Positions 34,190-45,858 of a DNA stretch of 64,000 nt are shown here, piece after piece. The notes beneath the pieces were generated by a model that was not told the DNA's origin, searched no databases, and saw only the letters and a list, made by a program, of their open reading frames with translations. Both the position numbers and the translations under genes were made by a program. Position 1 is the first letter of the stretch. Each line of letters begins with the position of its first letter. Source of the DNA: Penelope pileata. Its lineage: Eukaryota; Chordata; Aves; Galliformes; Cracidae. The stretch spans positions 310,001 to 374,000 of the forward strand of contig WBMW01000579.1 of NCBI GenBank assembly GCA_013396635.1. The letters run 5' to 3'.

Positions 34190-36734
34190 GAACTGTGCTC
34201 CTCTCACCTCCTATAGCATCCTGGATTCTCCCATCAACAAGGTCATCTCATACCAAAGTCTGAATTAAGATAATGACATTTTGATGTATGTAGGTGTTCC
34301 CCAGTACAACCTGAAGGCTGATGGCCAGGGAGTCACCTAGATATGCAAGTATTTCCATGCGAATACCTTACTTGCCCACTCCTTCTTTTATCAGCTACAT
34401 AACCTGGGCTGAGCTTTCTGTCTTCACTTCTGCGTACCCTCTCTCTCCAGCTCTGCCTCTTTACCCATATGCTCCTCTGCACATATTTTCTTATTCTTTT
34501 ACGTGAAAAAACTTTTATAGCATTTTATCCCCATACTAATGAGGACATTTTCAAAGTCTCAGTATTTTCCTGGTAGGAAAAATCTTTTTCAGCTCATTTC
34601 GAGTATCTAATGAATCTGTACTTATAATTCTGTAGACTGCAGTAGCACAGGATCTATCTGCTTTATATTTATGTTCAGAATATATGAAACATTTAAGATG
34701 CCTCTCCAGCAAGAGAGATTTTCAGGAATAGTCTCAGGCCATGAGGTACATTTTATTTTCTTTCTGATTGAAAATGTCTGAATTGTTGGGCTTTAAAATA
34801 AATTTTAAAGTCTAACCACTTCCTTGTGATTTTGTTAGTGGAAACTATAATGTCTTTACTGTTGCTGAGAGTCCTTTAATTTTCTATTATTATTATATCA
34901 GTTGATGAATGTGAATCTATATTCTTATATCCCTCTACTAACATTTATTTTGTATGATGATTTCATACACCACAACTAAAAATAAAAGAAAGATATGCTG
35001 TATAAACTATTCCAAAATTCTACTGATACTGACTCCCAATGTCTTGGGCAAGTATAATTTGTAATAATCCTTTTAAGATTAGTAAAATTTATATTTTATA
35101 AATTGAACAGAAGTTCCAGAATGTACTTATTTTCATATTATTCCTTCTTGCTTTAATAGGAAAGAACTTCTATCTTTTTAAAAAAAGTTACAGTATGGCT
35201 GTTACATGATACTTTGGCATTTAATGAAATTGTGATCGAATTTTTGAAGTCTGGTATAAAAATGTGAAAATACTCTAACATAAAGTCATTGGAATAAGAA
35301 CACCTTTATAATAACACAATTGTCTTTTATTTTATTTTTATTTTCATTTTAATTTTAATTAACTACTTTCACATCCTGGATAGATCTTAAAATGTGCAAA
35401 GGATGATGTTATTTCACTTAATGCTTTATAACACAAAAATTATAAAAAACAACAGTAAAAACAAAAGCAAGCAAATAAACAAAAACACCCAGATCTGCAC
35501 CTATTCCCTAGCACTTAATAATAGCAAATCAGAGTCTGTGTTTATCAAAGCTGTATCCTTTCCCTTCCATTCTCCTTTGACATATGATAGTATAAATGCA
35601 AGAAAAATTGGAGTTAACATAAGCCAATGAACATTAACACGAGCTCACATATCTTGAAATGCTGACATTTCTTCAATTTCAAGTGATATTCAGAGGTTTA
35701 AGTTAACTTTATGAGTCTAATTGAAAGATTGGATAAAAGGTGTTGCTGGAAGGTCACATTTCTTTTGTGGGGAGAGGGTAGAGGGGAGGAGAGGGGAGGC
35801 GAGGGGAGGCGAGGGACTTACATATGACAAATATGCCACAGACTAATGTTAACAACAAAATTGATTGAAAGATAAATAAATAAAAGAGTAAGTAAATAGA
35901 ATTAAATAAAGCAAAGCAAGGGAAAAAAAATAACCCATGTATTTCTCCCGCTCACTTCAACTTATTTCAAGAAAAAGCTGTAGTAGCTAGTAACTCATCA
36001 GAAGTAGACTTTTTGATCTGTAGGAATTGCTTTGTTCTGATTAACTTTCCATAGATAATAAAAATAAGTTAATGACATGACAAATGTACATTGTAAAATC
36101 TACTAGTACAGTTTTAACAAGTAGTACTTGAGTATTTTTTTTTTTACATGCTTTGTGATGAAATTGGAATCTTTTATACCTCTAGTAAAAGAAACAACAG
36201 AGTTTTTACTTTCTGTGGATACTCTGGAGAACTGGCTGTGTTATGGTCATAAACAATGCAGTAGAGTAAATTCAGTAGTTAAAAGGAATCCCTTTATACA
36301 AGACAAATTATTTTGATTCATAGCTTTTGGAAGCTAAAACAATAGACTTGATAACACAGTAGAAAAATAATTAAAATGACTATCATTTACATAGACCCTT
36401 TTATTCAAAGCTAAAGGTTATTTTCCTCTCTTTCAGTCTCACTCTGCCAGTGAAGGGGAGCAGTTGGCCTGGGTGTCCAGGGCAATTGCCAAACTGTGAT
36501 AAGGGTGAACAAGCCCCTGAGAACTCCAGTGACTGCTGCAACAGACCTTGATGCTGGTTGTTTGGAAATATTATTGTTCTATGAAGTAGTTGGACAGACT
36601 TTACTGGAACCAAGACAAATATTAATGTTCTCACATCCAAGAAAAAATGCCTTTTCAGCTCAGATGTCTTATCCTGTCCAAACATAGCTGACTATCCATG
36701 TTTAGCAAGCAACTTGTCTTTAAATAAATAATAT
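34190..36734. other. AT-rich DNA, no gene seen
   Basis: Apart from the G-rich repeat at 35768 nothing stands out. Frames at 36401-36685 (minus, 94 codons) and 36496-36687 (plus) overlap each other in a slightly GC-richer patch and match nothing I recognise. Confidence 0.6.
35768..35816 (+). repeat. G-rich repeat (GAGGGGAGGC)n
   Basis: The plus strand carries GGGGAGAGGGTAGAGGGGAG followed by GAGAGGGGAGGC and GAGGGGAGGC units. It is all purine except for one T and two C bases. At least four runs of three or more G are present, so it could form a G-quadruplex. Confidence 0.85.
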
Positions 36735-38606
36735 AAGCCTCAGGTGCAATGATCATGCCCTAGTGTAATTCACAATCTCAAGGAACATGAGCTTCGCAAA
36801 ATGTGCAGCCAAATTCCTGAATTTTAGAAGAGCAAGCTTTTAGTTGTTTGAGGAGCTATTGCATGAGACACCCTGGGAAACTGTCCCAAGGGATGAAGGA
36901 GCAGAACAGAGATGTACTACTTTAAGTAGATTTTTTCTTAGAACACAAGAACTCTCAATTGTCATGTGTAAGAAATTAGGTAAGAGTGGCAAAAAAACCA
37001 GCATGCCTGAGTAAGGACATCCTGGTAGATCTAAAATGTAGGAAGGAAGGCAGTGAAACTAGGGACATGAAGCTTGGGAAAAATAAAGGGACACTGGGAT
37101 GGGATAAAGAAAGCTAAGGTGCAGATGGAGTTGAATTTGTCAAGGAATGTGAAGAAATATAAGAAGGGCTTCTACAGATATGTTGGTCAAAAATGGAAAA
37201 ATAAAGAAAAGGCACTCTCCTTATAATAGGACAGAAGATCTAGTGATCACTGACATGGAGAAGGCTGAGGTACTCAACAATTTTTGCCTCAGTTGTCACT
37301 GGTAACCACTCTTCCCACATCTCTGAAGTTCCTGAACCTCAAGGCAGGGAATGATGTCTGTCAAAACATAAAAGAAGATAACGTTCAAGGCTGCCTGAGG
37401 AACCTGAAAGTGCATAAGTCCAGAGGACCCAATGAGATACATTCCGAAGATCTTAGGGAATTGGCAGATGTAGTTGCTGGGCCACTGCATGTTACATTTG
37501 AAAATTCAAGGCAGTCAGGCAAAGTCCCCAGTGACTGGAGGAAAGTGAACATCAGGCCCATTTTTAAAAAGGATCATAAGGGGGACCCTGGCAACTACTG
37601 ACCAGTCAGCCTCATCTCAGTGCCTGGTAAGATCAATGAAAAGATGTCCCTGGGAGTTATGCTGAAACATAGAGTATTAGAGGTGATGAGAGACAGCCAA
37701 AATGGTTTCACGAAGAGCCAATCTAATGTCCTTCTCTGGAGTGACTGCACCAGTGGATGAGTAAAGTTTAACTGATTACATCTTACTGGACTTCTTTAAG
37801 GCCTTTCATGCAGTCCCCCAAAAACATTCATACCTCTAAACTGCAAAAATATTGTTTTGGTGGTTGGAATATTAGATGGAAAAGGAATTGGCTAGATGTC
37901 TGTATCGAAAGATTATGGTTAATGCCTAAATGTCCAAGTGGAAACCAGTAACAAGTACCTCTTAAGAGACCATGCTGGGACCATTGGTGATATGGACAGT
38001 GAGACAGAATGCACCCTCAGAAAATTTGCAAATAACACTAGGTTGGACAGTGAAGTTGATAAATAATGGGAAGGGATGCCATCCAGAGGGACCTGGACAA
38101 GCTTGAGACGTGAGCCCATGAGAACCTAATGAGGGTTGGCTAGGCCAAGCGCAAGGTCCTGCACCTGAATCAGAGCAATCCCAACAAGAATATAGACTGG
38201 CTGATGAATTCATTAAAAGCAACCCTGCAGGGAAGGACTTGGGGGGTACTGCTGGATGAAAAGCTCAACAAGAGCTGGCTCACAGCCCAGAAAACCAATT
38301 GTATCCTGTGCTGTATGAAATGAAGCATGGCCAGCAGATCAAGGGATGTGCCCCTCTACTGCCTTCATAAGGTCGCACTTGGAGTACTGTATCCAGTTCT
38401 AGTGTCCCCAGTACAAGAAAGACATGAAGATGTTGGAGTGGATCCAGAGGAGAGTCACAAAATGATCAGAGGGCTGAAGTATTTCTCCTATAGAGAAAGT
38501 TTGAGAGAGTTGGGTTTGTTTAGCCTGGAGAAGAGAAGGCTCAGGGGGCACCTCATTGTGATCTTAGGGCAGGTTAGACAGGACATTCAGCAACCTGATC
38601 TAGAGA
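36735..38606 (+). mobile_element. Long decayed CR1 LINE, about 1.9 kb
   Basis: The longest CR1 in the window. It starts near GCAATGATCATGCCCTAGTG (end of the endonuclease region) and passes through AACTCTCAATTGTCATGTGT and AAGAAGGGCTTCTACAGATA (linker). The reverse-transcriptase part follows at 37284-38040 and the ORF2 C-terminus at 38100-38565. The end joins CACCTCATTGTGATC to CAACCTGATCTAGAG of the 3' UTR, so an internal deletion removed part of the 3' region. The terminal octamers are missing, meaning the copy is truncated on both sides. Confidence 0.9.
37284..38560 (+). pseudogene. CR1 ORF2 reverse-transcriptase remnant, inactive
   Basis: The ORF2 protein copies CR1 RNA into the genome. 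A 105-codon stretch (37284-37601) keeps family motifs: VHKSRGPNEIHSEDLRELAD, then SGKVPSDWRKVNIRPIFKK and GDPGNY. It is ended by TGA where the family has an arginine (NY-stop-PVSL), consistent with decay of a CGA codon. Further on, the active-site motif, normally FADDT, reads FANNT at about 38024-38038: both catalytic aspartates are asparagine, each by a G-to-A change. The C-terminus (ASRSRDVPLYCL and later FSLEKRRLRGHL at 38327-38560) is in pieces with frameshifts. This gene cannot be functional. Confidence 0.88.
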
Positions 38607-41600
38607 AAAATATAAGATTTTATTATTTACTCTCAGTATTTTTATATACTTCTTTTGTGTCTGTTATTTCTAATAAAATGGATAATAAATGAAAATAAAT
38701 GACTACAAATACATATTCTCATTTTCTGACACATAATACCTGCAGTTTTGAATAAGGGTTACTGCATAGTATTCCTTGCATAATTAAGCTACAAAAAAAA
38801 TCCCTTGACTTCCCAACACGAAAGTTTGATTTCAGCAGGTGAGATTATATATACTATGTCAACATTGACAGTGATATCAGAATAACAAAAAGTTATCAGC
38901 ATATGCAAATATAGTGGATCCAAATTGTTCACTGCAATAAAGACATTCCTGCTCTATAAGATAAACTGAGAACAAAGTTGTCTTATGCAATTGGAAATAC
39001 AATTTTCCTCATATGCACAAAAATAACTCAGTGATGGAGATTCCCTTTTGCTAACTTCTCTGAACATTTCTTTTAATTAAATTGGATTCTAAAAAAAGGC
39101 AACTGTGACTAAATCTTGATTAAAATTATATAAGAAAGCAAGTATAACATAAGCATAAATCCAGTACTAAAACTTACATGCTATACAAAAGAGGAGTATG
39201 GAATGATCCTGGCCCTAGACCAAATGGTAGTGACTAGCTTATAGACACACCAATTCGGTTTGGTTAACTTTTTAGTGGACTGGCTGTATCCACACAATAT
39301 AAAAATTTTTCTGGGGTCATCTCTGTAACCCTCACATATAATTGAGGCGCATCTTCCTCTGCTAAAATTATTTGAAGCGATGTAAACTTTGTATTGCAGT
39401 TTTTATAGCATGAAATCATAGTGTTTGTAGTGTGCTCAGTGGAATGGCAGGAAAACAGGTGGATCATTTGGATGTATAAAGTCTGTTGTGTAATGTGGAG
39501 GGAGCCAAATCTAGCTCATCCTTATGCTATCTGGGAGCAATTCATCATAAAAATCTCCAATGTTTAGGTTTCATTATGGAGAGTGAAAGATGAAGTGGTC
39601 AAAAGTAGAGCTAACATATCAGCAGCATTAATAGTCAAAGGCTGAAGTCATTTATTGCATTTTCATCTTTAGAGCTATGAAAAACAAACATTCATTGGTC
39701 CATGAAATTTCAGATTTTGCTTCCTCTTGGTGCTTGGGACTTCACCATCAAAAAGAGAAGTCAATACAGATCTGAACAGGTTCTTGGTTCTTCCTCAGCC
39801 TCCCACTTTGCTCTGAGAATTATCAGACAATATCTATATCTATTAAAACAAACACACATTTTCTTTGCATGCTACACAACCTCTGTGAATGGAGAATGTA
39901 ACGCCAGTTTGCAGTGGCAGTAATAAACCCTTCAGACCAGGAAAGAACAGTGAAATGGAAATATTGCTATTCTGTAGATGAAGAGCACTGTCAGATCAGC
40001 ACAGTCCTGTCTAGTCAAAAAGTAGTGTATCAAAGAATGAAATATTCTTCTGTATACAAGATAAGTTGAGAAAATGTAAGTGGCGGATTTGTCAAAGGTA
40101 AATTCCTCGGACTATCCATGACAGGATTTATTTCACACAAATATCAATTATATGAATTGCATGTCACACTCAGAAAAACACTGAAATAATATGTAGCTAT
40201 CAGATTTCATTAACTCCTACTAGATTTTGGATTAGTTTACAGAGATCAGAATCAACCATATCCTCTGGGCATAAGGTAGAGACAGAGCATGAGCTCAGAT
40301 TGACCTGAAATTATTTTTCTGCTCTTTTACATCCTTAACTTGATTTAGAGCAGCCTAAAAATCAAATTATATGTCCAATGCAAATATAATGGGAAAAAAA
40401 TGAATGAAAATATTTTTTTTTAACCATTCATCAAAGTTAGTAGGTTCACTGAGGAGCAAATTTTGGCAAAACATTTCTCATTTTATAGTAAATGTGGCTC
40501 TGTTGAAAGTCTGTCTTCCATAGAAATAATATTTTTGATGAAGTGTTGATTGAGAAAATCTAATGAATTTATGAGAATGAAATTTCTCATAACAATTGTA
40601 ATATTTACTTAAATGTGCAAATAGTCCAGCAATCACGGAATAAGGCAGAAATACAACAGAGGCCATTTAATATTCTATTGTTCAATTATTCTTGAAAACG
40701 AAGCATGGGATGGTGAACTCTTGTTTTTCTGGCTTAATTTACCAAATTATATAATGAATTAAATTTTTAAAAAGGAACACAAAACTTACTACTGAATTCC
40801 CTAACTATCAAACTGAACAATCACATGTATGAAAGCCTAAATGAATTTGATTCATCTTGAAAAGTACAAAAGAGATCTCTGAAATCATTACTAATATAGA
40901 GAAATGTTATGGGAGATAATTTTGTAATTTTCTTCAGAATGAAAGAATTAGGGACATTCAATGAAACAATTGTGTACCAGTTTTAAAACAAGGGATAACT
41001 AAAAAATTGATCCCATATTGATACAATTCTTAATGAAACTGTGAAGGTCTTTGCCGAAAAATCTTATTGATATCAGCACTATAAATTGATTTAAAACAAT
41101 TTTAGACATATTCAATGAAGAGAATGTATTGATCACTAACAAGTGTGGTTGACTGAGTGCAATTTCCAGGTCAGGAAACTTGGTTAGTAAACAAAGGGCA
41201 TAACAAGGGAAGTCTTAAATTACATCTTGCATTGCTTTTATGATTGTCTTAAATGTATGATAACAAGATAAAGTCAGACACAACATACTGATCTAGATGG
41301 AGCTTTGGTTTGATTTGTTGTGGAACAACAAACAAATGCTGTAGTTGTCACTAAAAGAAAAGCTTTTGTGTTCCTTGTCTATTTTCTGCATTTGAAGCTA
41401 TAATGTAAGCTGCTGGGGAATTACTGAAATGATTCATAATATACGTATTAATAATAAAATACATACTTAATAATATACATAACTGATATACAATTACACA
41501 ATAACTGGCTCTAATATACAGGACTCCCCCTTCTACTTGCCTTCATTGAATATCTTTAATTGAAGAGAAAGGAAGGTAAGTTATCTCAAGTCTCCTCAGT

Positions 41601-41970
41601 GTGACACAAGACTTTCACAGAAATGCTGCTGACCAAATGTTGCAGAGAGACATAGATTTTAATGAGCCATTAGAGTGGACAGAATTCATAAAACATTTCT
41701 CAAAAGTAGATCACCTGCAGATAGTGAAGAATATGTTGGGAAAGACTGCCAACAGTAGTAAAATCCAGATGAGCAAAATGGAGAAGAGAGAAAAGCATGG
41801 TGAATTATCTTAAAGACTAAGAAGTAACAGTGCCAGGTGCTGGGCCGTATGCTAAAATAGGGCTTGGTATACACAGACACACATATATTTCAGGAACAGG
41901 TCAAAGCAATATGTACTTGTTAATCACAAACAATGGACTCCTATTCTGGGGCAACTTCAACTTTAGAGTA
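38607..41970. other. AT-rich DNA, no gene seen
   Basis: Frames of 62-73 codons (39264-39467, 39702-39923, 40478-40666, 41601-41813) look random. No mobile element is recognised in this 3.4-kb stretch. Confidence 0.6.
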
Positions 41971-42060
41971 AGATAGGATAGGATAGGATAGGATAGGATA
42001 GGATAGGATAGGATAGGATAGGATAGGATACGATATGATACGATACGATACGATACGATA
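41971..42060 (+). repeat. (GGATA)n pentanucleotide microsatellite, 18 units
   Basis: Eighteen uninterrupted 5-bp units: one AGATA, eleven pure GGATA, then CGATA, TGATA and four CGATA. Variation is confined to the first base and is clustered at the right end. The tract is an exact multiple of five and gives a spurious antisense frame repeating ILSYP at 41901-42086. Confidence 0.97.
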
Positions 42061-42577
42061 GAATTGAAGTTATGCTTGAGTAACACTGAAGTTACCTTGC
42101 TCCATATAAAAAATAAAATGACGGCGAGGCCATCAGCAGCCCTAGAATTTGATGCCCTAATTTCATTTAAAACATGACCGTTCTAATAACTTACCAGGTA
42201 GATCTAATGTCTTTAATGTCCCTGATTCGAAAATGGGTTGAGAAGATCTTCTACTGACATTTAAGTTTGTCATAATACTGGAACATTAGCCAGAACTGTG
42301 ACTTCTACTACTAAAGGAATGCAAATTGAATTTTTTAGCAATAAGTAATTTTTTATGACACATGAATGGACCTCGAAAGTTATTATAATCATTGCATCAA
42401 CATTATAAACATAAATTACACTGCTCAGTTCTTTATGTGTTAAAAATCTTATTGTCCTGATTTTTCAAGCAGAAGTTAATCCTTTTGTAGTAAAATATTC
42501 CCTACTTCTGGAAAACTTGTAGTAGTTCACATTAGTAACATTGAAATTAGCAGGGAATTTACCCAAGAATTCCAGGC

Positions 42578-42598
42578 TTTTTTTTTTTTTTTCCCCCC
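42578..42598 (+). repeat. T15C6 homopolymer run
   Basis: Fifteen T bases followed by six C bases. Low complexity. Confidence 0.85.
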
Positions 42599-43086
42599 TG
42601 AATGCAGAGGAAAGATTCAGAATTAAATTAATATAAAACAGGTTATTTTTCTGAGATTTGCAAGTCCATAGCCAACAGATTTAGACACGATCAAATTTCA
42701 ATAGATCTTATATTTTGGGAGTGCTATTCACCTCAAATCAGTCATGCAAGCTTTTCTGATAATAAAATATTAAACACGATTTAAAACTCACATCATAAGA
42801 AGCATATGCAGCAATCAGACATTTTCTCTTCATGAAAATACATTTAATTAAAGAAAGAAAAACTATTTGTCAGCTACCAGATGTGCTATTTGCTTATACA
42901 GTATGTACTGTAGACAAGGTGAGAAGGATAAAATGTCTCTTTATTAACACTCATTTTTAAGACTTTTGAAAGAAGTTGTCTTGATAACAATAACCATCTC
43001 AGAGCTGCAGGAATATACAATCTGTCCTGTGGTGGCTTACAACACTGTAAGTGTCATGCAAAATCATTGCAAATTTTGCAAATTTG

Positions 43087-43111
43087 CACTGTGCAATTGT
43101 TTTGCACAGTG
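43087..43111. repeat. Perfect 10-bp inverted repeat, 5-base loop
   Basis: CACTGTGCAA and TTGCACAGTG are exact reverse complements around the loop TTGTT. GCAAATTTTGCAAATTTGC just upstream adds further self-complementarity. Confidence 0.85.
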
Positions 43112-44066
43112 GTTGCATAAGGAATTGCGTCTTCAAAGGATTATGGATGGCCTTGTTCCTTAATCAAGTAGAACTGCACTTTCCTGCAGACTGGAAATAC
43201 AAAATGCAAATATTTTGTTTTTAATGAAAAGCACATTCAGCTGTAATTTCAATACAAGACTCCTAAATAAAAATGAATAGCACCAATATCTTAAGAGAAA
43301 TCACAACAAAATGTGGTCTGTTGATGATGAGAATTTGTTGAATACAGTTAAATTTTGTCTCTATTCACTTGGAAAAGCCTGCAAATCCAATGAAAACCAT
43401 TTTAATTGCTAGAGAAATGCTCTTTTCCTTCCCTTACCCTAATCTTACTTTGACTAGGGTAGGCTGTGTTGTAGCTGTCTGGAAGTAAAGCCGTTATGAT
43501 AATCAATTATGCAGTGAACATACTGTTTATCTGTAGTGCTTACCTGCAATTTTTTCCTTCAGAGCCGTAATGGGCTAATTTCCTCATTTGCTAAACTATG
43601 ATGATTTTGCACACAGTTGATGAACTCTATTCTATAAATTGATTTGTTTCTTGATGGAAGAAAAAATTTGAAACACTGCAAACAGAAGGTAGGGTTTCCA
43701 GAACTTGCCTTATGGATTTATGGTTTTAAAAGAAAAGAGAAGTGAGGTCACAACACTAATTGATCTGATTAGGCAGAAGAGTTAAAAATGCATTCAACCA
43801 ATGTTTTTCTTTTGCTTTCTTCCACTCACTCCTCACTAGAGCATTTTGAGCCAAATAAAAAGTTTTGGTTAGGAATATATGTGTACATAAAAATGAGGTA
43901 AATATATAATGTGTGACCCATCAGGGTGAAAAAGGCTGCTGCTGCCACAGTAGCTCCCTGTCCATAGGTCCTGGCAGAAGTGATACTAAAGACCTATTTC
44001 AGGCAGGCTCATTCACACAGAGTGCATATGTACAACACGTATACAATATGTACACAATATATACAT

Positions 44067-44612
44067 AAGTTGGTCTGAAACTAATGCCTCCTATTTATTT
44101 CCAAGGAAACTACAACAGATGCAAAGAACACAGTAACACTGTTTGATACAGCAAATTCTCAGCTACAAAATACTATTTTTCAATATAGTCATCACCGTTA
44201 GAAAAGCATTTTTGCCAGTGATGAACAAGAGCCTGCATACCATAAAAAACTACATGGCTGTTCAGAACATTGCTTATCTTCCATGTCACTGTCACCACTG
44301 CTGAAATGCACCATTAACCACCTTCCTGTGCTCACATGCATTGCTTGGTCTCCACAAATTTCAGCAGCCATCAATGGGTGCAATTTTTTTCCACGTGGAG
44401 GAATTCAGTTACAGATCTTTGCTCCATCCACACTTCCATGTCAGACACCATTTTGTCAGACTGCCTCTCTGCTGCCATCTTTCGCATGGCAACAAAATGT
44501 AATGAAATATTGGTGTGAAGGTTCAACCTCTGCTGCCATAGCACCAACACCTGCCTCTGATGTTGTGGGCCAATATAATAAAACAGGAGGCATCATTTTC
44601 AGAGCCTCCTTT
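44067..44612 (-). mobile_element. Non-autonomous mariner transposon (Galluhop-like), second copy
   Basis: About 545 bp. Its reverse complement aligns along its full length with 18349-18878. Both ends are kept better here: the left end reads GTCTGAAACTAATGCCTCCT and the right end, reversed, reads CTCTGAAAATGATGCCTCCT, giving inverted repeats of about 28 bp. The same internal deletion as in the other copy joins the N-terminal part (minus-strand motif STGRWLMVHFSSGDSDM) to the C-terminal part. TA dinucleotides near both ends would fit a mariner target site but are not clearly paired. The 179-codon plus-strand frame over it (44283-44822) is antisense and meaningless. Confidence 0.87.
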
Positions 44613-44753
44613 GTATATGCATATGTGCATATATATGTAGCTGGCCACATAAATCACAGACAGACACTCAGAACACTCACAGGAATACAGGCAGTACTAA
44701 CAGCCTCATCCTGCTCTCCTACTTTTGCACGATGGAGATCTCTTAGTGGGAAT

Positions 44754-44803
44754 ACATACATGTATATATACACATATACATATATATATGTACTATACAT
44801 ACA
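44754..44803 (+). repeat. TA/CA-rich microsatellite
   Basis: Mixed TATATATA, CACATATACATA and GTACTATACATAC units over about 50 bp. Confidence 0.8.
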
Positions 44804-45675
44804 GGACAGATCCTTCCAGTAGATGAGTTCAAACTCTGCCCACTGGATGTCTCAGATCTCCTCCCCACTTGCACCACCTGGATATGCGAACCTCAAAGGC
44901 TTCAGTGACCAGAACTTCTTATTTTCTGCACTTACTCCTTCTTAAATCATTTAAATCCCTTCCTTTTCCTGCCTTTGGTTCCTCCTTTAAGCACAATAAA
45001 TCCTGTGCAATCTCAAAATAATCTTTTCCAGCCCATTATGTATCCCATCCCTGGCAGCAACACCTTTAGGCTGATAAGTGATCTGGAGAGAGCTCCTGGT
45101 GATTTGTGGTAATGGGTTCTATGTCTGTAACTAAGGCTCTCCTAAAGCATCCCTGGGAGAGGTTTGGACAGGGTGTTCATTCCTCAGAGTCCTTAATTTG
45201 GTTTTCTGCCTACCACTGTGACTCTGCTCTTCTCACTGAGCTTGTGAAAGTGTGGAAGAGGGCCTTTGATGAGCTGGTGTTGCCCTTGATGGGACTATTA
45301 GTAGCCCACCAAGGGCTCCCTTCCAACTTTTGCTTTTGTCTCTACACATGGATGTGCAGATAAGTGTTTATCTCAAAGCCTAACAACATTCTCCTTTGTC
45401 TTAAGTGTTCCTGTTCCTATGCCAGCATGTAGGATAGTTGGCTTCGTTTCTTGACAGCTGTGTTGGGAATTTGAACCTAATTTCTGTAACTTCCAGACTT
45501 GTATTCCAAGTACTGTTCCTTCTTTCACTCCAGATACTTTGATGCTAGAAAACTCTGGAACAACCAATAACTGTGCTTATTCATTTCCATCATTTTTTTT
45601 TTCTCATTTATTTTTCAGTCAATTTCATTAAGTTAACATGAATTCATGAAGATTTTGGTTTGCTCCAGAACTCAC
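44804..45675. other. Less AT-rich DNA, no gene seen
   Basis: An 85-codon plus-strand frame (45106-45363) and a 64-codon minus-strand frame (45373-45567) are present; neither resembles a known protein. Confidence 0.5.
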
Positions 45676-45829
45676 TCTTTAATGGGATCATTAAAGATCA
45701 TCTAGTCCAACCATCCACCTACCACCAAGATTGCCCACTAAATCATGTCCACATTTACACAGTTCTTGAACACCTCCACAGACGGTGATTCCACCACCTT
45801 CCCGGGCAGCCTGTTCCAGTGCCTGACCG
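45676..45829 (-). mobile_element. CR1 LINE 3' fragment
   Basis: The plus strand reads AAAGATCATCTAGTCCAACC, later CACAGTTCTTGAACACCTCC and CGGGCAGCCTGTTCCAGTGC, all typical of the reversed CR1 3' UTR. It is cut off at GCCTGACC, where the 3' end of another CR1 begins. Confidence 0.88.
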
Positions 45830-45858
45830 CACAGAATCATAGAATGGCTTAGGCTTTT
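45830..45858 (-). mobile_element. Very short CR1 3' end abutting another CR1
   Basis: ACAGAATCATAGAATGGCTT followed by AGGCTTT is a reversed CR1 terminus. It starts directly at the truncation point of the preceding fragment, and only about 29 bp is recognisable. Confidence 0.75.

Larger units (their letters stand above)
42061..44066. other. AT-rich DNA, no gene seen
   Basis: Contains a T15C6 run (42578-42598) and a perfect small hairpin at 43087-43111. No gene or mobile element is recognised. Confidence 0.6.

Noticed and set aside
41901..42086. Minus-strand frame with ILSYP repeats
   Set aside because: It is only the translation of the GGATA microsatellite.
44283..44822. 179-codon plus-strand open frame
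   Set aside because: It lies antisense to the mariner element and runs on into a TA-rich microsatellite, so it is a shadow frame.
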